Shown here: piece by piece, positions 17,941 to 25,664 of the stretch
How positions within the stretch are numbered: the first letter of the stretch is position 1
How the letters are laid out: each line of letters opens with the position of its first letter
Source of the DNA: an uncultured Erysipelotrichaceae bacterium
GTDB taxonomy: Bacteria; Bacillota_I; Bacilli_A; RFN20; CAG-826
Length of the DNA: 64,000 bases
NCBI GenBank assembly: GCA_902802355.1
Contig: CADCLU010000005.1
Location: forward strand, 1-64,000
Reading direction: 5' to 3'
Made by a program: the position numbers and the translations under genes
Notes under the pieces: model-generated
The model's database searches: none
What the model was told of the DNA's origin: nothing
Seen by the model: the letters and a program-made list of their open reading frames with translations, nothing else

Positions 17941-17966
17941 TGAAAAAGCCGGGGGTTATTCCGGCT
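17941..17966 (-). terminator. Terminator of array member 4
   Basis: AGCCGG/CCGGCT stem followed by TTTTTC on the minus strand, 5 nt after the stop codon. Confidence 0.8.
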
Positions 17967-17971
17967 CCGTT

Positions 17972-18757
17972 TTAATAGTTTACCTCGAACTTCTTGTAGC
18001 CTAGGCTTTGCCAGTCGCTTGGGAGTTCGATTGTGATCTCGTCCTTCGGGTTCATCCTGATGTTATAGGTGGACTTGGTGTTCGTGTGCGATATTTCTTC
18101 CAAATAGACCCATTTGAAGGTGTTTTCATCATAGTGAACGGTGTAGCGGGCTACGTCCTTTTTTGACGAATCGTTATTATCTGTCCAAATTACACGGTCC
18201 ACTTTGATGGTCAGGTTGCCCTCGCCTTCTGAGAAATACTTGACGCTCTCTGAGCGAGAAATGGTATGCTTTTCGAAATTCTTGATATACATGAATTCCC
18301 AAGCGTATTCAGGGGCATAGGCATTGACAGTGCTCGCCACTTTATAGATTTCCGTGGTTTCGTCTTCGCTTAATTCCTTCTCAGGCTTCAATATGCGCCA
18401 ATAGTAGCTCATACCGAGAGCGGATTCTCTTGTGCCACGAAATGAAAGCATGTCCACTTCGATCTTTTCACCCTCCCTATCGCCAACGAAATGGTAATGG
18501 CCGGAACCGTTACTCTTTTGCTCGAAAGTTGATTTTGATTTGACGGTGACGTTCTTTTGTTTAGCGTCATCAAATGACGTTTCCTCCGCTTCGATGAGTA
18601 ACTCGTAATTCCAAATCTCTGGAGCATTCTCGGCGATGTGATTGATGGCTTCCTCGATCTCGGCTGGGTCGCTGATTTCCGAAGCGCCACCGCAAGAAGA
18701 CAAAACGGTGAGAGGCAAGAGTGCTAATAGACAGAGTTTCTTTTTCATGGTTTTCAC
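17972..18757 (-). CDS. Lipoprotein of a five-member tandem family (member 4)
   Basis: 261 residues; signal peptide ending in the lipobox LSSC with Cys22. The family core is visible as IEEAINHIAENAPEIWNYEL near the N-terminus, YFSEGEGNLTIKVD (Phe instead of the usual second Tyr) in the middle and ITIELPSDWQSLGY at the end. Between these lies a variable middle section rich in charged residues. An AGGTG site precedes the chosen ATG; an ATG three codons later is possible. No function known. Confidence 0.8.
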   Translation of the reverse strand: MKTMKKKLCLLALLPLTVLSSCGGASEISDPAEIEEAINHIAENAPEIWNYELLIEAEETSFDDAKQKNVTVKSKSTFEQKSNGSGHYHFVGDREGEKIEVDMLSFRGTRESALGMSYYWRILKPEKELSEDETTEIYKVASTVNAYAPEYAWEFMYIKNFEKHTISRSESVKYFSEGEGNLTIKVDRVIWTDNNDSSKKDVARYTVHYDENTFKWVYLEEISHTNTKSTYNIRMNPKDEITIELPSDWQSLGYKKFEVNY

Positions 18758-18768
18758 CTACCGTTAAA

Positions 18769-18798
18769 AAGATACTCTTTTTGAGGAGGCAAAATCTA
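18769..18798 (-). promoter_or_regulatory. Conserved promoter module of the lipoprotein array
   Basis: TAGATTT then AAAGAGTATCTT on the minus strand; nearly identical over ~50 bp to the module at 17881, including the CCAAAGGG stretch further upstream. Confidence 0.45.
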
Positions 18799-18829
18799 GC
18801 CCTTTGGAAAAGGATTTGCTGGGGATAAT

Positions 18830-18854
18830 AAAAAAGCCGGGGGTTAGCCCGGCT
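18830..18854 (-). terminator. Terminator of array member 3
   Basis: AGCCGGGCT pairs with the CCCGGCT arm, followed by six T on the minus strand. Its stem closely resembles that of member 4. Confidence 0.8.
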
Positions 18855-18868
18855 AGATTGAAGGGTGA

Positions 18869-19678
18869 TTAGGCCGCTTCTTTGTTGATTAAGTCTTCCC
18901 AACCGCTTGGGAGTTCGATCTTGACCTCATCCTTGACGGTGAAGGTGATCTCGGCTTTGCTCTTGTTGCCTTTGTTGGATTCGCCTTCGATGACGGCGCT
19001 CTTCCAGTAATAGTTGTCATAGACAACGGTGTAGTTTTCACTGACGGCGTATTCGTCTTCGGACTTGGCGCCTTCTTTGGCTTTGGCGCTGATCTTCAAA
19101 GTGAGGTTGCCATCGCCCTTGGAATAGTACTTGGATTCGACGGTGTACTCGGCTTCGCTATTCTCGGCGGTCTCCTCAAGCAAATCCTCGGCGCTGATGG
19201 TGTTCGGATCAAGGAACATCGAGGTGTAGAGGGTTGGAGCAAGGAGATAGAGGGCCGACATGCTGAAGGTAAGCTCATTGCCTTCATAGCCGTAGACGGT
19301 CTTCTCATTCTTCTTGGTATCCTCATCATACATATCGAGATAGAGGACCTGCTTATACTTGGCGTCTTTGACGAGATAGATTGTGCTCTCTTCTTTCTGA
19401 TCTCCCTCTTTGGAGACGGTCTTGAGGTACATCTCCTCATTGGCGTTGGCGCGGAAGAGCATTTCGCTTTCCGTGGTGACGTTCTTCTTCGCGGAATCGT
19501 CATAGGAGGTGGCGCTGCTCTTCATGGTCATCTCATAGTTCTTGATGTCTTTGGTTTTGGCAGAGATGGCGTCTTTGGTCTCTTTCAACTTGGCAGAATC
19601 GGTGATTTCAGCACCGTCGCCGCAGGATGAAAGCATGAATGCGGGTAATAGGACTAATAAAGAAAACTTCTTTTTCAT
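18869..19678 (-). CDS. Lipoprotein of a five-member tandem family (member 3)
   Basis: 269 residues, lipidated Cys19 in LSSCGDG. N-terminal helix KLKETKDAISAKTKDIKNYEM, central SKYYSKGDGNLTLKISAK, C-terminal VKIELPSGWEDLI. It has the most complete version of the family pattern and is lysine-rich throughout. Most of the length between the landmarks is predicted beta strand alternating with charged turns. A good ribosome site (AAGGAAGGA) lies 12 nt upstream. Function unknown. Confidence 0.8.
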   Translation of the reverse strand: MKKKFSLLVLLPAFMLSSCGDGAEITDSAKLKETKDAISAKTKDIKNYEMTMKSSATSYDDSAKKNVTTESEMLFRANANEEMYLKTVSKEGDQKEESTIYLVKDAKYKQVLYLDMYDEDTKKNEKTVYGYEGNELTFSMSALYLLAPTLYTSMFLDPNTISAEDLLEETAENSEAEYTVESKYYSKGDGNLTLKISAKAKEGAKSEDEYAVSENYTVVYDNYYWKSAVIEGESNKGNKSKAEITFTVKDEVKIELPSGWEDLINKEAA

Positions 19679-19791
19679 TAGGTATATATCCTTCCTTTGC
19701 TTACAATTTACTCTTTAAGTCGAAAGAAATCCAGTGAAGTGCTTGCATTTTGCTATTTTTTGTAGTGAGTGATTTCTCTCTTTTCTTTAAA

Positions 19792-19819
19792 AAGAAAAAG
19801 CCAGGCTATTGCCCGGCTT
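19792..19819 (-). terminator. Terminator of array member 2
   Basis: AGCCGGGC/GCCTGGCT stem with AATA loop and TTTTTC on the minus strand; overlaps the last codons of the gene. Confidence 0.75.
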
Positions 19820-20591
19820 GGCTCATATGTTCTTCCCAATCACTAGGAAGGGTAATTGAGAAATTGCTCAGCGCTTTGGAGTTGATTTCGTATGTTTGTT
19901 TTTCGTTAATTGCGCCTGATGACCTACTGCTCTCAAGTTTTGCGTACGACAGGAGGTAGTTGTCGTAAGCCATTTTGAAATACTGTTTCCCGTTGAGGTT
20001 GCCTTCATAGGTGGTCTGCGACATCTCGATGGTGAGATTGCCATCCCCTTTTGAGTAATACTTCGTCGAGAATGGATAGCTTTCCTCAAACATCTCGGCG
20101 TAATACAGAGGATCGCGAACGTCTAGGAACGCTTCAAGAGGAAGCATGAGGATGGAAGGAACTATGGTTCCGCATGAGGAATACTCTTCATCCTCAATGG
20201 CATAGACTTCCGTATAGCTTTCCTTGACCGTTATGTTGTTGACCTCAGAATAAACCACTTTTCCATATTTCTCATTGTCCACCGCATACATGGTGAGCTC
20301 GCTTTTGACCTCGTTGTAGTTTACGGATGCCGAAAGGTAAAAGCTGCCTTTTTCATCAGCCTGATAAAGGAGGTTCGATTGATATTTGAATTCCAAAGCA
20401 TCTGCATTGGTTTGAACTATGGAGGTGGATATGGTCGCTTCGTAATTATTGACTTCTTTTGTTTTTACGGAGATGGCTTGCTCAAGCTCTTTGACTCTTA
20501 CTGTGTCACTCGTAATGTCTTGGCCGTAATTTTGGCAAGAAGAAAGAACGGCAGTCGCTAATAAAGGCAGTATCGCGTGTTTCTTTTTCAT
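19806..20591 (-). CDS. Lipoprotein of a five-member tandem family (member 2)
   Basis: 261 residues. Its signal peptide and first mature residues (MKKKHAILPLLA, LSSCQNYGQ) are almost the same as in member 1, so these two are the youngest duplicates. Landmarks: LEQAISVKTKEVNNYEA, TKYYSKGDGNLTIEMS, ITLPSDWEEHM. The upstream regions of members 1 and 2 are also identical over ~40 bp. The middle region has diverged strongly, which hints at selection for different ligands or at antigenic-type variation. Function unknown. Confidence 0.8.
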   Translation of the reverse strand: MKKKHAILPLLATAVLSSCQNYGQDITSDTVRVKELEQAISVKTKEVNNYEATISTSIVQTNADALEFKYQSNLLYQADEKGSFYLSASVNYNEVKSELTMYAVDNEKYGKVVYSEVNNITVKESYTEVYAIEDEEYSSCGTIVPSILMLPLEAFLDVRDPLYYAEMFEESYPFSTKYYSKGDGNLTIEMSQTTYEGNLNGKQYFKMAYDNYLLSYAKLESSRSSGAINEKQTYEINSKALSNFSITLPSDWEEHMSQAGQ

Positions 20592-20607
20592 GGTTATGTC
20601 CCCGTTT

Positions 20608-20645
20608 CACAATAAACATACTACTTTTGGCATTCGTAAATCTAG
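20608..20645 (-). promoter_or_regulatory. Conserved promoter module, copy identical to 21503
   Basis: TCTAGATTT, 14 bp, AAAAGTAGTATGTTTA on the minus strand. TATGTT is a candidate -10. The ~40-bp block is repeated without change upstream of the next member. Confidence 0.5.
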
Positions 20646-20667
20646 ACCCCTAAGGGAAAATTTGCGA

Positions 20668-20693
20668 AAGAAAAAGCCAGGATTTTCCTGGCT
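20668..20693 (-). terminator. Terminator of array member 1
   Basis: AGCCAG/CTGGCT stem followed by TTTTTC on the minus strand. Confidence 0.8.
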
Positions 20694-20699
20694 TAGTTA

Positions 20700-21485
20700 T
20701 CAAGCAACCGAAGAAGATTCTTTAATACGCTCTTCCCAATCATCAGGGAGGTTAACTGAGAAATCGTCTAGTTGTTTGAAGTTGATTTCGTAAGCTCCTT
20801 TTGAGGTGCTGGAGCCAACATGCCACCCGTCTTTTTCGATTTTTGCATATGACAGGAGATTGTTATCGTAAGTCATTCTGCAATAAAACTTGGTGTCCGG
20901 ACTCCCTTTGTATTCTGTTCTAGACATCTCGATGGTGAAATTGCCATCCCCTTTTGAGTAATACTTCGTCGGATCGGGGTGGTAATCGACAAGTCTATCT
21001 ACATAAAGAGAGGGATCCCGAATGGAGTCATACTCTCTAAGAGAACTCGAAAAATACGATGGAAGCAAAGATAGCGGTGTGACTTCATAGGTTACGCCAC
21101 GGACCTTGATCGATTGAGTTCTTTTGCCTATGACACGATAATCTTCATAAACCACTGTGTCGTATTTTGAGTCATTCACAACATAATAGACGCTCTCGCT
21201 TTTTACTTCGTTGATTTCCAAAGATGCAAAGACAAAAAAGTTGCCTTTTTCGTCAACACGGTAAATAAGATCCGAGTTGTAATGCTCAAAGGTCCCATAT
21301 TCGGTTTTAGTGACATCTGCGACGACATGAACCTCATAGCTCTTGATATAGTTCATTTTCCAAGAGATATCTTTCTCAAGTTCGTTGATTCGAGTTTTGT
21401 CGCCCGTGATCTCTTGACCATAGTTTTGGCAAGAGGAGAGGACGGTCATGGCTAATAACGGCAATATCGCATGTTTCTTTTTCAT
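20700..21485 (-). CDS. Lipoprotein of a five-member tandem family (member 1)
   Basis: 261 residues; Cys19 lipobox LSSCQNYGQ. The N-terminal helix reads INELEKDISWKMNYIKSYEV, the core TKYYSKGDGNFTIEMS, the end VNLPDDWEERI. Length equals member 2 and the overall identity is visibly higher to it than to the others. GAAGG ribosome site 8 nt before the ATG. Function unknown. Confidence 0.8.
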   Translation of the reverse strand: MKKKHAILPLLAMTVLSSCQNYGQEITGDKTRINELEKDISWKMNYIKSYEVHVVADVTKTEYGTFEHYNSDLIYRVDEKGNFFVFASLEINEVKSESVYYVVNDSKYDTVVYEDYRVIGKRTQSIKVRGVTYEVTPLSLLPSYFSSSLREYDSIRDPSLYVDRLVDYHPDPTKYYSKGDGNFTIEMSRTEYKGSPDTKFYCRMTYDNNLLSYAKIEKDGWHVGSSTSKGAYEINFKQLDDFSVNLPDDWEERIKESSSVA

Positions 21486-21502
21486 GGTTTTTACCTTCGA
21501 TT

Positions 21503-21541
21503 CACAATAAACATACTACTTTTGGCATTCGTAAATCTAGA
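21503..21541 (-). promoter_or_regulatory. Conserved promoter module, copy identical to 20608
   Basis: Same TCTAGATTT ... AAAAGTAGTATGTTTATTGTG block as the next member downstream, at the same distance from the start codon. Confidence 0.5.
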
Positions 21542-21560
21542 CCTCTAGGCAAGAATTTGT

Positions 21561-21588
21561 AAAAGAAAAAGTCGGCTATTGCCGACTT
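21561..21588 (-). terminator. Terminator of the degV gene
   Basis: GTCGGC/GCCGAC stem with a four-base loop and TTTTTC on the minus strand. Confidence 0.8.
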
Positions 21589-21604
21589 AGTTCATTTTGT
21601 TTAG

Positions 21605-22477
21605 TTAAGCGATTGGGTGTTCGCCGTCGTTGAGATAGAGGATACCAAGGGTGTTTGGACCGCAATGGCAGGAGATTGTCGCGCCTGCATAGGTCTCATA
21701 AACGTGCTTGAAGCCTTCTCTCTCAAGTCTTTCTTTGACCCAAGCGACGATTTTGTGATCCTCTTCACCATAAATGGTGTGGGTGATGAAGACGATCTCT
21801 TTGTCTGGGTTATTGAAGGTCTTGAGTGTCTCTTCGACGTAGTCTGGGCACCACTTCTTGACTGGGCCACGGAACTTCTTGCCGCTTTCCATCTTGCCGG
21901 TGTCGGTCTTCATTAAGATCTGTGGGCGGAGGTGCAATAGGTTAGCGCCGAATCTTGCCATGGCTGAGCATCTTCCTCCTTTGTAGAGGAACTCGACGGT
22001 CTCGAAGCAGAAGGAAGTCTGGTTGTTTGGGATACGTTCCTCAACGAGCTTGACGATCTCTTCCGCGGATTTGCCAGCCTCAACGAGTTTGGCAGCGTAG
22101 ATGCACTCGAGAGCGACGCCCGTGGAAAGGGAACGGCTATCGATGACGTGGACCTTGCCACCGAAGGCTTCGGAAGCGTTCACCGCGTTGTTATAGGCGC
22201 AAGAGATGCCAGAGCTAAGGCAGATATGGATCTGCTCGTCATAGTCCTTAAGGACTGAGGTGAAGAATTCGGTGTATTCCATCTCGTTGACGGCGCTTGT
22301 TCTTCCTAACTGGCCGGTCTTCATCGTGTAGTCGATGAGGTCTTTGCCGGTGATGATTCCATCTGGTTCGCTTCTCTCGCCAAGGGTGACGGTAAATGGA
22401 ATGGTGATGATGTTATATTTCTTGAGGAGATCCTGTGATAAGTCACAGGTTGTCTCGGTTGTGATTGCAATTTTCAT
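21605..22477 (-). CDS. degV: DegV family fatty-acid-binding protein
   Basis: 290 residues with the DegV (EDD) plan: MKIAITTETTCDLS start, TSAVNEMEYTEFF, CLSSGISCAYNNA, then DSRSLSTGVAL, and the FLYKGGRCSAM segment that lines the lipid pocket. DegV/FakB-type proteins bind a fatty acid for phosphorylation by FakA; paralogs are common and the exact lipid cannot be read from the sequence. GGAGA site before the ATG; monocistronic with its own terminator. Confidence 0.9.
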   Translation of the reverse strand: MKIAITTETTCDLSQDLLKKYNIITIPFTVTLGERSEPDGIITGKDLIDYTMKTGQLGRTSAVNEMEYTEFFTSVLKDYDEQIHICLSSGISCAYNNAVNASEAFGGKVHVIDSRSLSTGVALECIYAAKLVEAGKSAEEIVKLVEERIPNNQTSFCFETVEFLYKGGRCSAMARFGANLLHLRPQILMKTDTGKMESGKKFRGPVKKWCPDYVEETLKTFNNPDKEIVFITHTIYGEEDHKIVAWVKERLEREGFKHVYETYAGATISCHCGPNTLGILYLNDGEHPIA

Positions 22478-22543
22478 GAAAGTTCTCCTAAAACGTTCTC
22501 GAAAAGAATACTAGATTATTCAAAAGAATAAAAGACCGTTGGT

Positions 22544-22840
22544 TTATTTGAATAGGCCCATGATCGCGGTGATGAGGAAGAAAAGCCCGACAAGAACCGC
22601 GGCGATGAGGGCGTAGGCAAGAAGGTACAAGAGACCTCTTGTGACAAGGTCCTCTTTCTTTTTGGACCAGGTTGAGGAGAGATAGAACGCCCCAACGAAG
22701 ATGAGAGGCTCGAAGGCGTAGTTAAGGGTACCACCCACTACTGGGATGAGGACAATTACGCTTTGAGGGATCAGCCAGAGTCTTATGAGGGTGCATAAGA
22801 CGAGGATCATGCTGTAAATGACGAGTTTTCCGTTTTTCAT
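22544..22840 (-). CDS. Small four-span membrane protein
   Basis: 98 residues when started at the ATG at 22840, which has AAAGGAAA upstream. Three or four hydrophobic helices with a basic SKKKEDLVTRG loop in the middle. No family recognised. It follows guaD by 4 nt and is probably cotranscribed with it; a transporter accessory or unrelated small membrane protein are equally possible. Confidence 0.65.
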   Translation of the reverse strand: MKNGKLVIYSMILVLCTLIRLWLIPQSVIVLIPVVGGTLNYAFEPLIFVGAFYLSSTWSKKKEDLVTRGLLYLLAYALIAAVLVGLFFLITAIMGLFK

Positions 22841-22844
22841 GTTG

Positions 22845-24113
22845 TTATTTCCTTTCATAGACCTTACGGCCATCAATGTATTTGGCTACTAAGAAGCTTT
22901 CGCTTGCATTGTACATCAATCTCTCAAGCCTGTCCTCGATTCCGAACTTCATGCTTGATGGATCGCCATTGACGTCATCGATGACGAGGATGTCGGCGTC
23001 ATACCCTTCCATGAAGGAACCGGCTTTGCCAAAATATGAGGCTCCACCCAAGGTGCCGATATAGAGGGCTTCCTTGGCATTAAGAGGTTTGTAATTATTC
23101 CTTCCTCCGTGGTTGATGACCTTGGAGAGCTGGATGGCGAGCTTGAGATTGGCGAAGAGATTGAGGGTGCTTCCCCCTGCCACGTCCGAGCCGATGCCGA
23201 CATGCATTCCATAGTCGAGATACTTCCTGACAGGCATGATTCCGCCTGTGGTGACGTTGGTGTTGCTCTCTGGGCAATGGACGAGATAGACGTCTTTCTC
23301 TTTGAGAGTCTTCATCTCCTCATCGGTGACGTAGATGCAATGTGCCATGACGGAATGCTCGAGAAGGCCCACTCTGTCGTAGGTGTCCGTGTATGATTTG
23401 GCATCCGGGCAAAGCTCTTTGACGAAGGCGATCTCTTCCTCATTCTCATCTAGATGAGACTGCGAGGCCACGCCGTATTCTTTCCTCACTTCCCCTAGCA
23501 TCTTCATCATCGGATCGGTGCAGCTGACGGTGAATCTTGGGGTGATGCATGGTTTGACGTGCTTGAAATCTTTTAAGCGTTTGATGAGCTCGATGTTGTC
23601 TTTCCTTGCTCCTTCAACCGTCTGGGAAATGTAGTCAGGGCAATTCCTATCCATGTCGACGATGCCGACATAGGCGTCGATGCCTGCTTTCTCAAGGAGT
23701 TCGCAAAGGATATATGTTCCTTCGAGATGGATGGTCGCGAAGATGACCGCTTTGGTGGTGAAACTCTTCTTTAGGCAATCGACGAAGACTTTGTAGGCCT
23801 TTTTGGCGTGTTTCTCGTCTTTGAAGGCCGCTTCCCTAGGGAAGGTATATTTGTCGAGCCACTCAAGAAGGGTGGCATCCATGAGGGTACCTTTATAGGC
23901 GAACTGGGAGGCATGGAGATGGAGATCGGCCATACCTGGGAGAATGAGTTTGCCAGTGTAATCGATGAGCTTCTTTTTCTTTAACTCTTTCGGGAGGGAT
24001 TTCATGGCTTTGACGATCTTGCCGTCTTTGACATGGAGATAGCCGTTATGGATGCTTACGAATTCGCTGAGGCTCTTGTTATAGGCGATATCGCCTTTGA
24101 CGATGTACTCCAT
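22845..24113 (-). CDS. guaD: Guanine deaminase (amidohydrolase family)
   Basis: Deaminates guanine to xanthine. 422 residues of the GuaD/TRZ-ATZ branch: PGMADLHLHASQFAYKG (metal-binding HxH and the guanine-binding Q/F), RNCPDY, CITPRFTVSCTDPMM, QSHLDENEEE (metal His), HCIYVTDEE, and GIGSDVAGGSTL (metal Asp). All four metal ligand positions are present. The start codon has a GAAAGGAG site, and 17 nt upstream of that begins the T-run of a terminator hairpin, so expression appears to depend on readthrough (see the leader). Confidence 0.92.
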   Translation of the reverse strand: MEYIVKGDIAYNKSLSEFVSIHNGYLHVKDGKIVKAMKSLPKELKKKKLIDYTGKLILPGMADLHLHASQFAYKGTLMDATLLEWLDKYTFPREAAFKDEKHAKKAYKVFVDCLKKSFTTKAVIFATIHLEGTYILCELLEKAGIDAYVGIVDMDRNCPDYISQTVEGARKDNIELIKRLKDFKHVKPCITPRFTVSCTDPMMKMLGEVRKEYGVASQSHLDENEEEIAFVKELCPDAKSYTDTYDRVGLLEHSVMAHCIYVTDEEMKTLKEKDVYLVHCPESNTNVTTGGIMPVRKYLDYGMHVGIGSDVAGGSTLNLFANLKLAIQLSKVINHGGRNNYKPLNAKEALYIGTLGGASYFGKAGSFMEGYDADILVIDDVNGDPSSMKFGIEDRLERLMYNASESFLVAKYIDGRKVYERK

Positions 24114-24130
24114 TCTCTCTCCTTTCTGAT

Positions 24131-24155
24131 AGAAAAAGCCCCGCTGAAAGGGGCT
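24131..24155 (-). terminator. Terminator hairpin inside the guaD leader (putative attenuator)
   Basis: AGCCCC/GGGGCT stem and TTTTTC run ending only 17 nt before the guaD ATG. There is no room for a promoter between them. Confidence 0.7.
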
Positions 24156-24244
24156 CTTAGGTCATATGTTCCTAGAGGATTCTCCTGAGTTATTCATGAG
24201 TGATTTGACCCTAGAGAATTCCATGTGATTACTCTAGCACAGGA
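24156..24244 (-). promoter_or_regulatory. Candidate riboswitch or other cis-regulatory leader of guaD
   Basis: Read on the minus strand, a CTAGAG segment (24232-24237) can pair with either of two CTCTAGG copies (24210-24216 and 24171-24177). The second copy can also pair with CCTAAGAG (24154-24161), which touches the terminator stem. Such mutually exclusive pairings upstream of a terminator and a purine gene suggest a switch. It does not match the purine-riboswitch consensus as I know it. Confidence 0.4.
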
Positions 24245-24250
24245 TATCTT

Positions 24251-24279
24251 AATATCCTATTTGTTTTTCATCTTCTCAA
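24251..24279 (-). promoter_or_regulatory. Promoter for the guaD leader
   Basis: -35 TTGAGA (24274-24279) overlapping the stop of the upstream gene and -10 GATATT (24251-24256) with a 17-bp spacer. A transcript from here would carry ~130 nt of leader. Confidence 0.45.
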
Positions 24280-24845
24280 GAAGCCTTGGACCATCCTGGA
24301 AGGAGGTCAGCGGAGTTGACCAGATTTACGGTTTTATCTTCGTCGACCCAATAATAGATATCGAAGTAACCCGGTGGATAGCTGAACTCACCGCTAAAGT
24401 AAAAGTCTTCATCGGAATCGCGATCTAGCGAGTACACTAGAAGAATCCTGATAGAACCGCTTCCCGGAATGAAAAATCTGGAGTCGAGATGCAGTTTTGC
24501 CTCTTTGCTATAGAAGTATTTATACCAGCCGTCGTCCCCTTTTTTGTATTCATAAAAACAATCCTTATTGCGATCGGTGATCGTGTAAATTCGCTCATAG
24601 TCATCACAGACTTCGTTTTTGGCGAGGAACATGTACTTTTCATTCAAACGGTGGTCACCAAACACCTGGCTTCTGTCATATAGGCCGAAATAAGCGGTCA
24701 AATCGACACCATCATCGAGTTCAAAGCGAACCGCGTTCGAATCTTGAAGATCTTTTATCGTGAAACGAGGCGAATCGTCACTAGGCGGACAAGAGGTCAA
24801 CAAAGGCAAAAACGCCAGCAAAAGGAGTCTGGATTTCTTTTTCAT
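24276..24845 (-). CDS. Lipoprotein, paralog of its upstream neighbour
   Basis: 189 residues; signal peptide with lipobox LTSC and a PPSDD start of the mature chain. Shares with the next gene the MKKKS-LLLL signal, FxLxDGxDLT-YxGLYxxS, KFMFLxxNx, YERIYxxxx, SEAKxHxDSxxF and a C-terminal Y-W-DEDKTVxL pattern, so the two are tandem duplicates. It lacks the Ser/Glu-rich tail of its partner. Its ATG overlaps the partner's TGA (ATGA), so the pair is translationally coupled. Function unknown. Confidence 0.8.
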   Translation of the reverse strand: MKKKSRLLLLAFLPLLTSCPPSDDSPRFTIKDLQDSNAVRFELDDGVDLTAYFGLYDRSQVFGDHRLNEKYMFLAKNEVCDDYERIYTITDRNKDCFYEYKKGDDGWYKYFYSKEAKLHLDSRFFIPGSGSIRILLVYSLDRDSDEDFYFSGEFSYPPGYFDIYYWVDEDKTVNLVNSADLLPGWSKAS

Positions 24846-25558
24846 GCCACTGCCTCACTTGACTCTAATGGTTCCTCGGTAGAAAGGAGTTCTTCTTCGC
24901 TAGACTCTAAAGACTCCTCGGTAGAAATAGTATCTTCCTCGCTAGAAGAAGCTTGTGATTCTATAGAGGACTCTTCTGAAGCGGAATAGTTTGGAAGTCT
25001 TTCACGGTAGGTCGAGACATAGACGGTTTGGTCTTCAGCGATGTAATAGTAGAAAGGCTGATAATCAACGTATCCGCTATAATAGAAAAGAGATTTGCTG
25101 TCATAGAAATTTTTCTCGGGGCTGTATCCCTCTACCTGCGCCAAAACAACCGTAAAAACATCGTTATCACTATTGAAGTATTTGGAGTCTATATGTATTT
25201 TGGCCTCTGAGGTATAAGTGTATCCATTTCCGTTTCTCGGCTCTTTCCAATAGTGCTGGGAATTAGGCGTTGGGACCTCATAAATGCGTTCATATCGCAC
25301 GGATGATTGATATGGGTCCTTGGCGTTTGCGACGAGGAACATGAATTTATCGGAAGTTGAGCTGCCGCGGTAACCCAATGATTTGTTATAGAGACCATAA
25401 GAAAGCGTCAGATCAAGTCCATCCTCCAAATCAAACCAAAGCATTTTGTTGTAATAAGGAAACTCTTCTACATCGAAAAGAGGGCCATCAAGACTTGGTG
25501 GACACGAAGTCAATAAAGGCAAAAGCAGCAATAACAGCAAATTGGATTTCTTTTTCAT
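24842..25558 (-). CDS. Lipoprotein with Ser/Glu-rich C-terminal repeat
   Basis: 238 residues, LTSC lipobox at Cys19. The body matches the following gene; the last ~45 residues are a low-complexity tail of S, E and L built from a 14-residue repeat encoded by two 42-bp tandem units (24861-24944). Such tails usually act as flexible spacers or adhesion regions. No known domain. The upstream region carries AAAGTAGCATAATG, similar to the -10 block of the five-lipoprotein array. Confidence 0.8.
   Translation of the reverse strand: MKKKSNLLLLLLLPLLTSCPPSLDGPLFDVEEFPYYNKMLWFDLEDGLDLTLSYGLYNKSLGYRGSSTSDKFMFLVANAKDPYQSSVRYERIYEVPTPNSQHYWKEPRNGNGYTYTSEAKIHIDSKYFNSDNDVFTVVLAQVEGYSPEKNFYDSKSLFYYSGYVDYQPFYYYIAEDQTVYVSTYRERLPNYSASEESSIESQASSSEEDTISTEESLESSEEELLSTEEPLESSEAVA
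24861..24944. repeat. Two 42-bp tandem repeats within a lipoprotein gene
   Basis: Copies at 24861-24902 and 24903-24944 begin GACTCTAA and share CTCCTCGGTAGAAA and TCTTC-TCGCTAGA. The length keeps the reading frame, so copy number could vary without breaking the gene. Confidence 0.7.
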
Positions 25559-25639
25559 GGTCTGCCCCTTTCAAAAGACAATGGAAAAGCGACTATCGAC
25601 ATTATGCTACTTTCTTTAATTGAAAAGGAATACCTATAA

Positions 25640-25664
25640 AGAAAAAGCAAGACTATATCTTGCT
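25640..25664 (-). terminator. Terminator of the flavodoxin-like gene
   Basis: AGCAAGA/TCTTGCT stem followed by TTTTTC on the minus strand; the upstream arm lies in the last codons. Confidence 0.75.

Noticed and set aside
24131-24244. Purine riboswitch before guaD
   Set aside because: The conserved core (TATA-type J1/2, CCTGATATGG, GTTTCTACC) is not there, so I list only a generic candidate leader.
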